Shown here piece by piece: positions 26,317-35,994 of a stretch of 47,313 nucleotides of DNA. Source of the stretch: Burkholderia sp. lig30 (GTDB lineage: Bacteria; Pseudomonadota; Gammaproteobacteria; Burkholderiales; Burkholderiaceae); contig NZ_JGVW01000129.1 of assembly GCF_000687455.2 (NCBI RefSeq), positions 1 through 47,313 on the forward strand, read 5' to 3'. Both the position numbers and the translations under genes were made by a program. The first letter of the stretch is position 1. Each line of letters starts with the position of its first letter. Below the pieces are notes generated by a model, which had not been told where the DNA came from, did no database searches, and worked only from the letters and a program-made list of their open reading frames with translations.

Positions 26317-29300
26317 AGTCTCCGGCGGCGGCCGGCCCGCCCGCCGGCGTGCCGCGCTGCCTGCGCCGATCGACCCATACCCGCAGCCGGTCCATGTACA
26401 GATACACGACAGGCGTCGTATAGAGCGTCAGCATCTGCGACACGATCAGGCCGCCCGCGATCGCGATGCCGAGCGGCGCGCGCAGCTCGGCGCCGTCGCC
26501 GCTGCCGAACGCGAGCGGCAGCGCGCCGAGCAGCGCCGCCATCGTGGTCATCATGATCGGCCGGAAACGCAGCCGGCACGCCTCGTGGATCGCGTCGAGC
26601 GACGACCGGCCGCGCCGCGACGCGTCGATCGCGAAATCGACCATCATGATCGCGTTCTTCTTCACGATGCCGATCAGCAGGATCACGCCGATCAGCGCGA
26701 TGATGCTGAACTCGGTCCTGAACAGCAGCAGGCCGAGCAGCGCGCCGACGCCGGCCGACGGCAGCGTCGACAGGATCGTGACCGGGTGGATGTAGCTCTC
26801 GTAGAGGATGCCGAGCACGATGTAGACGGCCGCGAGCGCCGCGAGGATCAGCAGCGGCTGGTCGCTCAGCGATTGCTGGAACGCCTGCGCGGTGCCCTGG
26901 AAGCTGCCGTGGATCGTCGGCGGCATGCCGATTTCCGCCATCGTCGCGTAGATCGCCCGCGTCGCGGTCGACAGCGACACGCCCGGCGGCAGGTTGAACG
27001 AGATCGTCGTCGCGACGAACAGGCCCTGGTGATTGACCGCGAGCGGCGTGGTGCTCGGCCCGAAGGTCGCGATCGTCGACAGCGGCACCATCGTCGATTT
27101 CGACGTCGACACGGCCGCGCCGGCCGACGCGCTCGACTTGCCGCTCGACGCGATCGAGTTGAGCGCCTGGTTGCGTGCCGAATCGGACGCGACCGACGCG
27201 GCGCTCTGCACGGTGGTTCCAGCCGTTCCCGCCCCCGCGGCGTAGGTGCCGGCCGGCGCATTGGTGGTCTGCGAGCCGTTCGCGCTCGCCCCCGTCGTGC
27301 TGATCCACACCTGGTCGAGCATTTCCGGGCTCTGCCAGTATTTCGGCGCGACCTCCATCACGACGTGGTACTGGTTCAGCGGGTTGTAGATCGTCGAGAC
27401 CTGGCGCTGGCCGAACGCGTCGTACAGCGTGTTGTCGATCTGCGAAGGCTTGATGCCGAGTCGCGAGGCCGTCTCGCGGTCGATCGTCACCATCGCCTCG
27501 AGCCCGCCCTGCTGCTGGTCGGAGTTCACGTCGGTCAGCTCGGCGCGCTTTTGCAGCGCGTCGGTCAGGCGCGGCCCCCACTTGTACAGATCGGCGCTGG
27601 AGTCGCCGAGCAGCGTGAACTGGTACTGCGCATTGCTCTGGCGGCCGCCGACGCGGATGTCCTGCGCGGCCTGCAGGAACGTGCGCGCGCCGGCGACGTC
27701 GCCGAGCGGCCGGCGCAGCTGCTGGATCACCTGGTCGGCGGACAGCTTGCGCTCGGTGCGGTCCTTCAGCGTGACGAACATGAAGCCGGAGTTGGTCTGC
27801 GCGCCGCCGGTGAAGCCGGCGACGCTCTTCACGTTCGGGTTGGCCTGCACGATCCGCATCATTTCGCCGAACTTGAGCTTCATCGCCTGGAACGACGTGC
27901 TCTGGTCGGCCTGGATGCCGCCGATCATCAGCCCCGTGTCCTGCTGCGGGAAAAAGCCCTTCGGCACGACGACGTACAGATAGACGTTCAGCCCGATCGT
28001 CGCGAGCAGCACCAGCAGGATCGCGAACGGATGGCGCAGCGCCCACGACAGCGAGCGTTCGTAGCCGCGCTGCAGCCGCGCGAAGCCGCGCTCGAGCCAG
28101 CGCGCGAGCGGCCCCTGGTCGCCCGGGTTGTGCACGTCGGGCAGCAGGCGTGCGCACATCATCGGCGTGACGGTCAGCGACACCGCGAGCGACACCGCGA
28201 TCGCGAGCGACAGCGTCAGCGCGAACTCGCGGAACAGGCGTCCGACGATGCCGCCCATCAGCAGGATCGGGATGAACACCGCGACGAGCGACAGGCTCAT
28301 CGACAGCACCGTGAAGCCGACCTCGCGCGCGCCGTCGAACGCGGCCTGCAGCCGGGGCGTGCCGTTCTCGATGTGGCGCGCGATGTTTTCCAGCACGACG
28401 ATCGCGTCGTCGACGACGAAGCCGGTCGCGACGATCAGCGCCATCAGCGACAGGTTGTCGATCGAGAAGCCGAGCAGGTACATCGCGCCGAACGTGCCGA
28501 CGATCGAGATCGGCACCGCGACGCTCGGGATCAGCGTCGCGCGCCAGTTGCGCAGGAACAGGAACACGACCATCACGACGAGGCCGACCGCGATCAGCAG
28601 CGTGTGCTCGGTGTCCTTCAGCGACGCGCGGATCGTTGTCGAGCGGTCGAGCACCGGCGTCACCTCGATGTCCGCGGGCAGTGCGGCGGTGAGCTGCGGC
28701 AGCGCGGCGCGCACGCGGTCGATGGTCTCGATGATGTTCGCGCCGGGCGCGCGATACAGGATCACGAGCACCGCGCGCTCGCCGTTCGCGAGGCCGAGGT
28801 TGCGCAGGTCCTCGACGGAATCGACGACGTCCGACACATCCGACAGGCGCACCGCCGCGTGGTCGCGGTACGCGACCACGAGGTCGCGGTATTGCGACGC
28901 TTCCGACGCCTGGTCGTTCGTATAGAGCTGGAAGCGCTGCGGGCCGAACTCGATCGCGCCCTTCGGGCTGTTCGCGTTCGCCGACGCGAGCGCGGCGCGC
29001 ACGTCCTCGAGCCCGATCCCGTAGTGGAACAGCGCATGCGGTTCCAGCTCGACGCGCACCGCCGGGTTTGCCGAGCCGCTGACCGCCACCTGGCCGATGC
29101 CGTCGATCTGCGACAGCGATTGCTGCAGCACCGTCGACGCCGCGTCGTACAGCTTCGCCGGCGGCGAGGTCTTCGACGTCAGCGACACGATCATGATCGG
29201 CGAATCCGCCGGGTTGACCTTGCGGTAGGTCGGGTTGCTCTTGAGGCTCGCGGGCAGGTCGGCGCGCGCGGCGTTGATCGCGGCCTGCACGTCGCGCGCG

Positions 29301-29611
29301 GCGCCGTCGATGTCGCGGCTCAGGCCGAACTGCAGCGTGATCCGCGCGTTGCCGACGGTGCTCGACGACGTCATCTCGCTCACGTCGGCGATTGAGCCGA
29401 GGTGCCGCTCGAGCGGGCTCGTCACGCTGGTCGCGACCGTCTCCGGGCTCGCGCCGGGCAGCGACGCCTGCACCGAGATCGTCGGGAAATCGACCTGCGG
29501 CAGCGGCGACACCGGCAGCAGGATGAACGCGAACAGGCCGGCGAGCGCGACGCCGAGCGCGAGCAGCGTCGTCGCGACGGGCCGGGTGATGAAGGGGCGC
29601 GACAGGTTCAT
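26315..29611 (-). CDS. mdtC: MdtC-like RND multidrug efflux subunit
   Basis: An inner-membrane RND pump subunit of 1098 residues, 12 helices with two large periplasmic loops. The proton-relay pair is in [15 protein letters not shown], and [20 protein letters not shown] is the standard beginning. It is the second of two adjacent RND genes; in MdtABC the B and C subunits form a mixed trimer. It is ~60 residues longer than typical because of an Ala/Ser/Thr-rich insert (DNA about 27090-27297) just before [10 protein letters not shown]. The ATG directly follows the mdtB stop (TAAATG). No outer-membrane channel gene follows; TolC- or OprM-type partners must be elsewhere. Confidence 0.93.
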   Translation of the reverse strand: MNLSRPFITRPVATTLLALGVALAGLFAFILLPVSPLPQVDFPTISVQASLPGASPETVATSVTSPLERHLGSIADVSEMTSSSTVGNARITLQFGLSRDIDGAARDVQAAINAARADLPASLKSNPTYRKVNPADSPIMIVSLTSKTSPPAKLYDAASTVLQQSLSQIDGIGQVAVSGSANPAVRVELEPHALFHYGIGLEDVRAALASANANSPKGAIEFGPQRFQLYTNDQASEASQYRDLVVAYRDHAAVRLSDVSDVVDSVEDLRNLGLANGERAVLVILYRAPGANIIETIDRVRAALPQLTAALPADIEVTPVLDRSTTIRASLKDTEHTLLIAVGLVVMVVFLFLRNWRATLIPSVAVPISIVGTFGAMYLLGFSIDNLSLMALIVATGFVVDDAIVVLENIARHIENGTPRLQAAFDGAREVGFTVLSMSLSLVAVFIPILLMGGIVGRLFREFALTLSLAIAVSLAVSLTVTPMMCARLLPDVHNPGDQGPLARWLERGFARLQRGYERSLSWALRHPFAILLVLLATIGLNVYLYVVVPKGFFPQQDTGLMIGGIQADQSTSFQAMKLKFGEMMRIVQANPNVKSVAGFTGGAQTNSGFMFVTLKDRTERKLSADQVIQQLRRPLGDVAGARTFLQAAQDIRVGGRQSNAQYQFTLLGDSSADLYKWGPRLTDALQKRAELTDVNSDQQQGGLEAMVTIDRETASRLGIKPSQIDNTLYDAFGQRQVSTIYNPLNQYHVVMEVAPKYWQSPEMLDQVWISTTGASANGSQTTNAPAGTYAAGAGTAGTTVQSAASVASDSARNQALNSIASSGKSSASAGAAVSTSKSTMVPLSTIATFGPSTTPLAVNHQGLFVATTISFNLPPGVSLSTATRAIYATMAEIGMPPTIHGSFQGTAQAFQQSLSDQPLLILAALAAVYIVLGILYESYIHPVTILSTLPSAGVGALLGLLLFRTEFSIIALIGVILLIGIVKKNAIMMVDFAIDASRRGRSSLDAIHEACRLRFRPIMMTTMAALLGALPLAFGSGDGAELRAPLGIAIAGGLIVSQMLTLYTTPVVYLYMDRLRVWVDRRRQRGTPAGGPAAAGD

Positions 29612-32600
29612 TTACGCATCCGTGCGCGTGCCGGCGGCGGGGCCGTTGCGTTCGAACCACGCGCGCAGGCGGCGCGCGAGCGAGTCGAAGCCGAGATAGA
29701 TCACCGGGGTCGTGAACAGCGTCAGCACCTGCGACACGATCAGGCCGCCCGCGATCGCGATGCCGAGCGGCTGGCGCAGCTCGGAGCCCGCGCCGGAACC
29801 GACGATCAGCGGCACCGCGCCGAGCAGCGCGGCGAGCGTCGTCATCAGGATCGGGCGGAAGCGCAGCAGGCACGCCTGGTAGATCGCCTCGCGCGGCGGC
29901 TTGCCTTCCACGCGCTCGGCCTCGAGCGCGAAGTCGATCATCATGATCGCGTTCTTCTTCACGATGCCGATCAGGAGCACGATGCCGATGATGCCGATGA
30001 TGTCGAGGTCATGGCCGGTCAGCATCAGCGCGAGCAGCGCGCCGACGCCGGCCGACGGCAGCGTCGACAGGATCGTGACCGGGTGGATGTAGCTCTCGTA
30101 CAGCACGCCGAGCACGATGTACATCGTGATGACCGCCGCGAGGATCAGGAACAGCTGGTTCGACAGCGACGCCTGGAACGCCAGCGCCGCGCCCTGGAAG
30201 CGGGTCTGGAACGACGCCGGCAGCCCGATGTCCTTCTCCGCCGCGTCGATCGCCTTCACCGCCTCGCCGAGCGACGCGCCCGGCGCGAGGTTGAACGACA
30301 CCGTCGTCGACGGGAACTGCGACAGGTGCGACACCAGCAGCGGCGACGGCCGCTCGTGGAACGTCGCGATCGACGCGAGCGGCACCTGGCCGCCGCCGGC
30401 CGACGGCAGGTAGATGTCGTTCAGCGACCGCGTGTAGTGCTGCATCTGCGGCTCGGATTCGAGGATCACGCGGTACTGGTTCGACTGCGTGAAGATCGTC
30501 GACACGATGCGCTGGCCGAACGCGTCGTACAGCGCGTTGTCGACGGTCGCGGGCGTGATGCCGAAGCGCGCGGCGCTCGCGCGGTCGATTTCCACGTAGA
30601 CCGACTGGCCGCCGTTCTGCAGGTCGGTCGCGACGTCGGCGAGCGACGGCTCCTGCTTCAGCCGCGACACGAGCTTCGGCACCCAGGTCGCGAACTCGTC
30701 GATGTTCGGGCTCGTCAGCATGAACTGGTACTGCGTCGGGCTGACCGTCGAGTCGATCGTCAGATCCTGCACCGGCTGCATGTAGAGCGAGATGCCCGGC
30801 ACGTGCGATACGCGCTGCTGCAGGTCGCGGATGATCTCGGCCGCCGTTTCCTTGCGTTCGTCGCGCTGCTTCAGGTTGATCAGCATCCGGCCGCTGTTGA
30901 GCGTGATGTTGGTGCCGTCGACGCCGATGAACGACGTCAGGCTCTCGACGTTCGGGTCCTTCAGGATCTCGGCGGCGAGCTGCTGCTGGCGCTCGGCCAT
31001 CGCGCCGTACGAGATCGACTGCGGCGCCTGCGTGATCCCCTGGATCGCGCCGGTGTCCTGCGCGGGGAAAAAGCCCTTCGGAATCGCGACGTACAGGACG
31101 CCCGTCAGCACGAGCGTCAGCACCGCGACCACCAGCGTCGAGCGGCGGCGGTTCAGCACCCATTCGAGCGCGACCGCGTAGCGGGCGATCATGCGGTCGA
31201 TCGCATGGTGCACCTTCGTCTCAAAGCGGTGGTTCTCGACCGGCGGCGTGTGGCGCAGCAGCTTCGCGCACATCATCGGCACGAGCGTCAGCGACACGAT
31301 CGCGGAAATCACGATCGTCACCGCGAGCGTGATCGCGAATTCGTGGAACAGCCGGCCGACCACGTCGCCCATGAAGAGCAGCGGGATCAGCACCGCGATC
31401 AGCGAGACCGTCAGCGAGATGATCGTGAAGCCGATCTGCTTCGAGCCCTTCAGCGCCGCTTCGAGCGGCGTGTCGCCTTCCTCGACGTAGCGCGCGATGT
31501 TCTCGATCATCACGATCGCGTCATCGACGACGAAGCCGGTCGCGATCGTCAGCGCCATCAGCGACAGGTTGTTCAGCGAGAAGCCGGCGAGGTACATCAC
31601 CGCGAGCGTGCCGATCAGCGACAGCGGCACCGACAGGCTCGGGATGATCGTCGCGTAGACGTTCGCGAGGAACAGGTACATCACCAGCACGACCAGCGCG
31701 ACTGCGACCATCAGCTCGAACTGCACGTCGCGCACCGCCGCGCGGATCATCGTCGTGCGGTCGGTGACGACGCGCACGTCGAGCGAGGCAGGCAGCGTTT
31801 CCTGCAGCTTCGGCAACAGCGCCTTGATGCTGTCGACGGTCTGGATCACGTTCGCGCCCGGCTGGCGCTGCACGTTGAGGATGATCGCCTGCTCCGAGTC
31901 GACCCACGCGCCGAGCTTGGTGTTCTCCGAGCCGTCGACGATCCTCGCGACGTCGGTGAGCATCACCGGCCGGCCGCTCTTGTACGCGACCACGGCGCTC
32001 TGGTACTGGTCGGCGCTCGTCAGCTGGTCGTTCGCGTTGATCGTGTAGGCGCGCGTCGGGCCGTCGAAGTTGCCCTTCGGCGTGTTGACGTTCAGGTTCG
32101 AGATCGTCGTGCGCAGGTCGTCGAGGTTCAGGCCGTACTGCGCGAGCGCGGTCGGGTTCGCCTGGATCCGCACGGCCGGGCGGTTGCCGCCCGACAGGCT
32201 GACGAGGCCGACGCCCGCGACCTGCGAGATCTTCATCGCGAGCCGCGTATCGGCGAGATCCTGCACCTGCGTGAGCGGCAGCGTCTTCGACGAGACGGCG
32301 AGCGTCAGCACCGGCGCGTCGGCCGGGTTGACCTTCGCGTAGATCGGCGGCGCGGGCAGGTCGGACGGCAGCAGGTTGCCGGCCGCGTTGATCGCGGCCT
32401 GCACTTCCTGCTCGGCGATGTCGAGCGGCAGGTCGAGGCTGAACTGCAGCGTGATCACCGACGCGCCCGCCGAGCTTTGCGACGACATCTGGTTCAGCGA
32501 CGGCATCTGCCCGAACTGCCGTTCGAGCGGCGCCGTGACCGACGACGTCATCACCTCGGGGCTCGCGCCGGGGTAGAAGGTCTGCACCTGGATGGTCGGG

Positions 32601-32725
32601 TAGTCGACCTGGGGCAGCGCGGCGAGCGGCAGGAAGCGCAGCGCGACGAAGCCGGCGAGCATGATCGCGGCCATCAGGAGCGCGGTGCCGACCGGCCGGA
32701 GAATGAAGATGCGGGACGGATTCAT
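29612..32725 (-). CDS. mdtB: MdtB-like RND multidrug efflux subunit
   Basis: An RND pump subunit of 1037 residues, with the normal length and 12-helix duplicated architecture. [20 protein letters not shown] begins it, and [15 protein letters not shown] holds the proton-relay Asp pair. Homology to the next gene is strong in the membrane parts; the paired arrangement and the linked adaptor gene mark an MdtABC-type system. It starts 15 nt after the mdtA stop. Substrates in E. coli include bile salts and novobiocin; here they are unknown. Confidence 0.94.
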   Translation of the reverse strand: MNPSRIFILRPVGTALLMAAIMLAGFVALRFLPLAALPQVDYPTIQVQTFYPGASPEVMTSSVTAPLERQFGQMPSLNQMSSQSSAGASVITLQFSLDLPLDIAEQEVQAAINAAGNLLPSDLPAPPIYAKVNPADAPVLTLAVSSKTLPLTQVQDLADTRLAMKISQVAGVGLVSLSGGNRPAVRIQANPTALAQYGLNLDDLRTTISNLNVNTPKGNFDGPTRAYTINANDQLTSADQYQSAVVAYKSGRPVMLTDVARIVDGSENTKLGAWVDSEQAIILNVQRQPGANVIQTVDSIKALLPKLQETLPASLDVRVVTDRTTMIRAAVRDVQFELMVAVALVVLVMYLFLANVYATIIPSLSVPLSLIGTLAVMYLAGFSLNNLSLMALTIATGFVVDDAIVMIENIARYVEEGDTPLEAALKGSKQIGFTIISLTVSLIAVLIPLLFMGDVVGRLFHEFAITLAVTIVISAIVSLTLVPMMCAKLLRHTPPVENHRFETKVHHAIDRMIARYAVALEWVLNRRRSTLVVAVLTLVLTGVLYVAIPKGFFPAQDTGAIQGITQAPQSISYGAMAERQQQLAAEILKDPNVESLTSFIGVDGTNITLNSGRMLINLKQRDERKETAAEIIRDLQQRVSHVPGISLYMQPVQDLTIDSTVSPTQYQFMLTSPNIDEFATWVPKLVSRLKQEPSLADVATDLQNGGQSVYVEIDRASAARFGITPATVDNALYDAFGQRIVSTIFTQSNQYRVILESEPQMQHYTRSLNDIYLPSAGGGQVPLASIATFHERPSPLLVSHLSQFPSTTVSFNLAPGASLGEAVKAIDAAEKDIGLPASFQTRFQGAALAFQASLSNQLFLILAAVITMYIVLGVLYESYIHPVTILSTLPSAGVGALLALMLTGHDLDIIGIIGIVLLIGIVKKNAIMMIDFALEAERVEGKPPREAIYQACLLRFRPILMTTLAALLGAVPLIVGSGAGSELRQPLGIAIAGGLIVSQVLTLFTTPVIYLGFDSLARRLRAWFERNGPAAGTRTDA

Positions 32726-32740
32726 CGGGCGGCCCGCGCG

Positions 32741-34111
32741 TCAGGGGGCGGGCGTCTGCGACGCGCCCGCGCGGTGCTGGCCATGCTGGCCGCCTTTCGT
32801 GCCCGACGCACCCGGTGCGCCTTTCGTGCCCGACGCACCCGGTGCGCCTTTCGCGCCCGATGCGCCGGCCGCGCGCTTCGGCTTGTCGGCCGGAATCGTG
32901 ATCTTCGCGCCTTCGCGCAGGCGGTCCGAACCGTCCGTGACGACCCGCTCGCCGACGGCGAGGCCGTCGACGATGCTGGTGCGCTCGCCGTCGACCGGGC
33001 CGGTCTTGACCTTGCGCACCGTCACCGTGCTGTCCGGCTTGACGACGTAGACGAACTGCCCGATCGAGCCGTTCAGCACCGCGGCGGTCGGCACGATCGT
33101 CGCGTCGCGGATCGTGTCGACGAGCAGCCGCGCATTGACGAACTGATTCGGGAACAGCAGCCCGTCGCGGTTCGCGAAGGTCGCGCGCAGCTTGATCGTG
33201 CCGGTGGCCGTGTCGATCTGGTTGTCGAGCGTCTCGAGCGCGCCGGCTTCGAGCGGCACCGTGTTGTTGCGGTTGTAGGCCGTGACCGGCAGCTTCTGCC
33301 CGGCGTTGACCTGCTTGAGGATCGCCGGCAGGTTGTCCTCGGAGGTCGTGAAGATCACGCTGATCGGCTGCACCTGCGCGAGCACCACGATGCCGTTCGT
33401 GTCGGACGGCGTCACGTAGTTGCCCGCGTCGACCTGGCGCAGGCCCACGCGGCCCGACACCGGCGCGGTGATGCGCGCGTAGTCGAGGTTGAGCTTCGCC
33501 GACGCGATCGCCGCCGCGTCGGTCTTCACCGTGCCTTCGTACTGCTTGACGAGCGACGCCTGCGTATCGACCGTTTGCGATGCGATCGAATCCTGCGCGA
33601 GCAGCGCCTGATAGCGCTTCAGGTCGAGCCGCGCGGTCGCGAGAAGAGCGGAGTCGCGCGCGAGCGTGCCTTCGGCGTTCGCGAGCGTGTTCTGATACGG
33701 GCGCGGGTCGATCTGCGCGAGCACGTCGCCTTTCTTCACCAGTTGGCCTTCCTGGAACGCGACCGCTTGCAGGTAGCCGGAGAGCTGGGTCCGCACGGTG
33801 ACGTTCGCGAGCGGCGTGACGGTGCCGAGCGCCGAGATCACGATCGGCATCTCGCCGCGGCTCGCGGTCGCGACCTGCACCGGCTGCGGCAGGTTGGCCA
33901 TCGCGGCGGGGCCGCCGCGGCCGCCGCCCGCGCCGGACTTGCCGGCCGGTGTGCTGGCCGGCGACGCGTTCCACGGATGCCACCACAGCAGCCCGCCCGC
34001 CGCCGCGAGCGCGAGCACGCCGGCGAGCAGCTTGCGGCGCGGGCGTGGCGCGCCGGCGTAGGGAGGCGCAGGTTCCTGCGCGGGAGACGAGGGCTTGTGT
34101 TGATTGTCCAT
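32741..34111 (-). CDS. mdtA: MdtA-like periplasmic adaptor (membrane fusion protein)
   Basis: The RND adaptor, 456 residues. A basic N-terminus and a single hydrophobic anchor (LLAGVLALAAAGGLLWW) are followed by the lipoyl/hairpin/beta-barrel layout: ALGTVTPLANVTVRTQLSGY, an alpha-helical hairpin, and the lipoyl return APVSGRVGLRQVDAGNYV. It bridges MdtBC to an outer-membrane channel. The C-terminus is unusual: nine Gly-X-Y triplets (GASGAKGAPGASGTK and so on) encoded by near-perfect 27-bp repeats, before a short His/Gln-rich end. It is the first gene of mdtABC. Confidence 0.93.
   Translation of the reverse strand: MDNQHKPSSPAQEPAPPYAGAPRPRRKLLAGVLALAAAGGLLWWHPWNASPASTPAGKSGAGGGRGGPAAMANLPQPVQVATASRGEMPIVISALGTVTPLANVTVRTQLSGYLQAVAFQEGQLVKKGDVLAQIDPRPYQNTLANAEGTLARDSALLATARLDLKRYQALLAQDSIASQTVDTQASLVKQYEGTVKTDAAAIASAKLNLDYARITAPVSGRVGLRQVDAGNYVTPSDTNGIVVLAQVQPISVIFTTSEDNLPAILKQVNAGQKLPVTAYNRNNTVPLEAGALETLDNQIDTATGTIKLRATFANRDGLLFPNQFVNARLLVDTIRDATIVPTAAVLNGSIGQFVYVVKPDSTVTVRKVKTGPVDGERTSIVDGLAVGERVVTDGSDRLREGAKITIPADKPKRAAGASGAKGAPGASGTKGAPGASGTKGGQHGQHRAGASQTPAP
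32795..32866. repeat. 27-bp tandem repeats inside mdtA
   Basis: Two identical 27-bp units (32795-32821 and 32822-32848, each starting TTTCGTGCCCGACGC) and a partial third (32849-32866) encode collagen-like Gly-X-Y triplets. The unit length keeps the frame, so copy number can change without breaking the gene. Confidence 0.9.
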
Positions 34112-34335
34112 CGATTCGGTCTGGATGACGGCGCAGCGCGCCGCAAGGCGGGCTGCGCGTGTGCATGCGGCGTGCAGGCGGGCCGGCCCGGCCCCGGCTC
34201 ACGCGGGAAAAGAGCGGCGCGCACCGCTCGAAGCGGCGCGATGATCGGCATGATCCTACGTCCCGGCCCCGTTACAGTCCAGCGATCCATCTTTCAACGG
34301 ATTACGATCGTTACAGATCGCATGCGTGCGTCAGG

Positions 34336-35160
34336 TCAGGCGTCGCGCCGGCGGGCGGGCGAGCCGCCGATCTCGCGGGTGATCTTCGCGATGCAGTCGT
34401 GCAGCGCCGGCATCGCGTGCGCGGCGAGCCACTCCGGCGTGCACTGATGCGCCGAGCCGCCGCAATTGACCGAATAGCGCTGGCCCGACGGGCCGACGAA
34501 GCCCGCGGCGATCGCGTTCAGGCCTTCGCGCCATTCGCCGAGCGCGATCGAGTACCCGGTGCGCATCGCCTCGTCGAGCGCCGGATTCAGCCGCTCGACG
34601 ATGTGCGGCCAGTCGTCGCCGGAGGCCGCCTGCAGCGCGCGGATCAGCTCGTTGCGCTCGTCGTCCTCGAGCGCGGCGAGATACGCGCGTCCCACCGCGG
34701 TGCGCGCGATGTCCATCCGCGAGCCGATTTCGAGGCGCGTGACGAGCACCGCCGAGCGCGGCCGGATCACGTCGATCGCCACCATGTCGAGCCGGTCGCG
34801 CACCGCGAGGTGCACCGACAGCGACGTGCGTTCGGCCAGCTCGATCAGGAACGGCCGCGTGCGGGCGCGGATGTCGAAGTTGCGCAGGAAGCCGTGGCTC
34901 AGCTCGAGCACCGACGCGGTGAGCACGAAGCGCTCGCTGTCCGGCAACTGAAACAGAAAGCCGGCGCTGACGAGCGTGGCGGTGATGCGCGACACGGTCG
35001 GCTTGGGAATGCCGGTGAGTTCGGCCAGCTCGCGGTTGCTGACCGGTGCGTCGGCGGCCGCGATACGGCGCAGCACCGAGAGGCCACGCGCAAGGGCAGT
35101 GATTTCGTCCGGCGACGATTCGCGTTCGCGGGACGGGGAGGCATTCACTTGTGTCGACAC
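34336..35160 (-). CDS. IclR-family transcriptional regulator
   Basis: A 274-residue regulator. The N-terminal winged helix (about 20-85; NRELAELTGIPKPTVSRITATL is the HTH) is followed by the IclR effector-binding domain (about 95-265) with GSRMDIARTAVGRAYLAAL and a late Cys in YSVNCGGSAH. IclR proteins control aromatic and other carbon-source genes; the effector is unknown. The GTG at 35160 has AGAGAG 6 nt upstream. A GAAA-N5-TTTC palindrome lies 17 nt upstream of the start, suggesting autoregulation. It is neither obviously linked to mdtABC (same strand, 224 nt downstream) nor to amtB. Confidence 0.9.
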   Translation of the reverse strand: MSTQVNASPSRERESSPDEITALARGLSVLRRIAAADAPVSNRELAELTGIPKPTVSRITATLVSAGFLFQLPDSERFVLTASVLELSHGFLRNFDIRARTRPFLIELAERTSLSVHLAVRDRLDMVAIDVIRPRSAVLVTRLEIGSRMDIARTAVGRAYLAALEDDERNELIRALQAASGDDWPHIVERLNPALDEAMRTGYSIALGEWREGLNAIAAGFVGPSGQRYSVNCGGSAHQCTPEWLAAHAMPALHDCIAKITREIGGSPARRRDA

Positions 35161-35177
35161 GGATAACTCTCTTTTCC

Positions 35178-35190
35178 GAAACTCGATTTC
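35178..35190. promoter_or_regulatory. Candidate IclR operator 1
   Basis: GAAACTCGATTTC (GAAA-N5-TTTC) is 17 nt from the IclR start codon. It has the shape of known IclR-family sites such as that of KdgR. Binding here would block translation-proximal transcription of the regulator. Confidence 0.45.
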
Positions 35191-35385
35191 AATTTTGTTG
35201 GAATCGTAAGATGATTGCCGGAATATGCATACTATCAGACCAAACCATTCACGAGATGCGAATTTTCGGGCTCACCCTTGGTTTGTTAGGGAAATGCTGA
35301 GTTTTTCAGGGAGGTGAAACCGTGCGCTCCGTGCAATTTCCGCTTGACTTGTCCTTCGGAAACGGAAAAAATATCTCATGTTTTC

Positions 35386-35398
35386 GAAACATCGTTTC
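35386..35398. promoter_or_regulatory. Candidate IclR operator 2
   Basis: GAAACATCGTTTC shares the GAAA-N5-TTTC pattern, with arms extending to CGAAAC/GTTTCG, and lies 208 nt from operator 1 at the start of the candidate small RNA. Confidence 0.45.
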
Positions 35399-35437
35399 GG
35401 AGTTTAACCCGCAACGCTGTTTCGCGCAGTCTCTCAG

Positions 35438-35505
35438 GTTCTAGCACGGCCCTCGGAATGGCTAGAACTTTTTTAGCGCCACGGTCTCCGTGGCGCTTTT
35501 TTTTT
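35438..35505 (+). terminator. Two tandem intrinsic terminators
   Basis: Hairpin 1: GTTCTAGC (35438-35445) and GCTAGAAC (35461-35468), then T6. Hairpin 2: AGCGCCACGG (35475-35484) and CCGTGGCGCT (35488-35497), then T8. Both read only on the plus strand. Confidence 0.8.
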
Positions 35506-35513
35506 GCGCGTGC

Positions 35514-35994
35514 GTTGGCGGGCGTGTCAGAGGAAAAAGCGCGGTGCCCCCGACGAGGTGTCGCGCAAGAGACGGCGCGAGGTCGCGAATGAAGCGAGAT
35601 GAGGCGGGTTTGGGCCTTCGCGAGCGCGATGCTGCCGGTCCGGCCGTCAGGCAGCCGACGCTCGTGCCGCGGCGAGCGCAGCGGCGGCCGGTGTCGAGGT
35701 GTCGTTGTGGTTGTCGTCGCGGCAGCCGTCGTTTACCAGGACGGGCGGCGCGAGGCAGGAGAGGAGCAGGGGCGGCGCACCGGCGAGAATCTTCCGTGGC
35801 CGGCGACCCAAAGCATTCGACACTGTTCGCGTCGGAGGCGCGTTTCCGGGCGATGGAAGATTCGCCCTCGCGCCGCCGGCTGGCCGGTGAGGCGAAGGCA
35901 AATCGAAGACCTGGCGAAGATGCCGGGGCGCCGAAAGCAGATTCCTGCGACCCGGATCTGTGTCCGTATGGATTGAAGGGCGCCCCGTCCGTGC
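35514..35994. other. Gene-free stretch downstream of amtB
   Basis: Frames at 35599-35976 (+) and 35647-35901 (-) lack a ribosome site and protein-like composition. I see no gene or RNA here; it is the 3' side of amtB facing the twin terminators. Confidence 0.55.

Larger units (their letters stand above)
35344..35505 (+). ncRNA. Candidate small RNA with tandem terminators
   Basis: On the plus strand there is a -35-like TTGACT (35344-35349) and an AT-rich stretch with possible -10 elements near 35366-35377, followed by ~130 nt without a reading frame and two intrinsic terminators. No plus-strand gene precedes it for many kilobases, so the terminators need another transcript to end. The -10 is poor, and the 5' end is only an estimate. 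Confidence 0.45.

Noticed and set aside
29402..34447. A 1681-residue open frame on the plus strand across mdtABC
   Set aside because: Same cause: extreme Arg/Asp/His content, no domain and antisense to three clear pump genes.
35430..35437. CTCTCAGG, a hallmark string of glycine riboswitches, just before the twin terminators
   Set aside because: The rest of the aptamer (GGAGAG, GCCGAAGG) is missing, and no glycine gene follows on the plus strand.
35599..35976. Possible 125-aa gene downstream of the twin terminators
   Set aside because: No ribosome site, skewed composition, no recognisable fold, and it overlaps an equally poor frame on the other strand.
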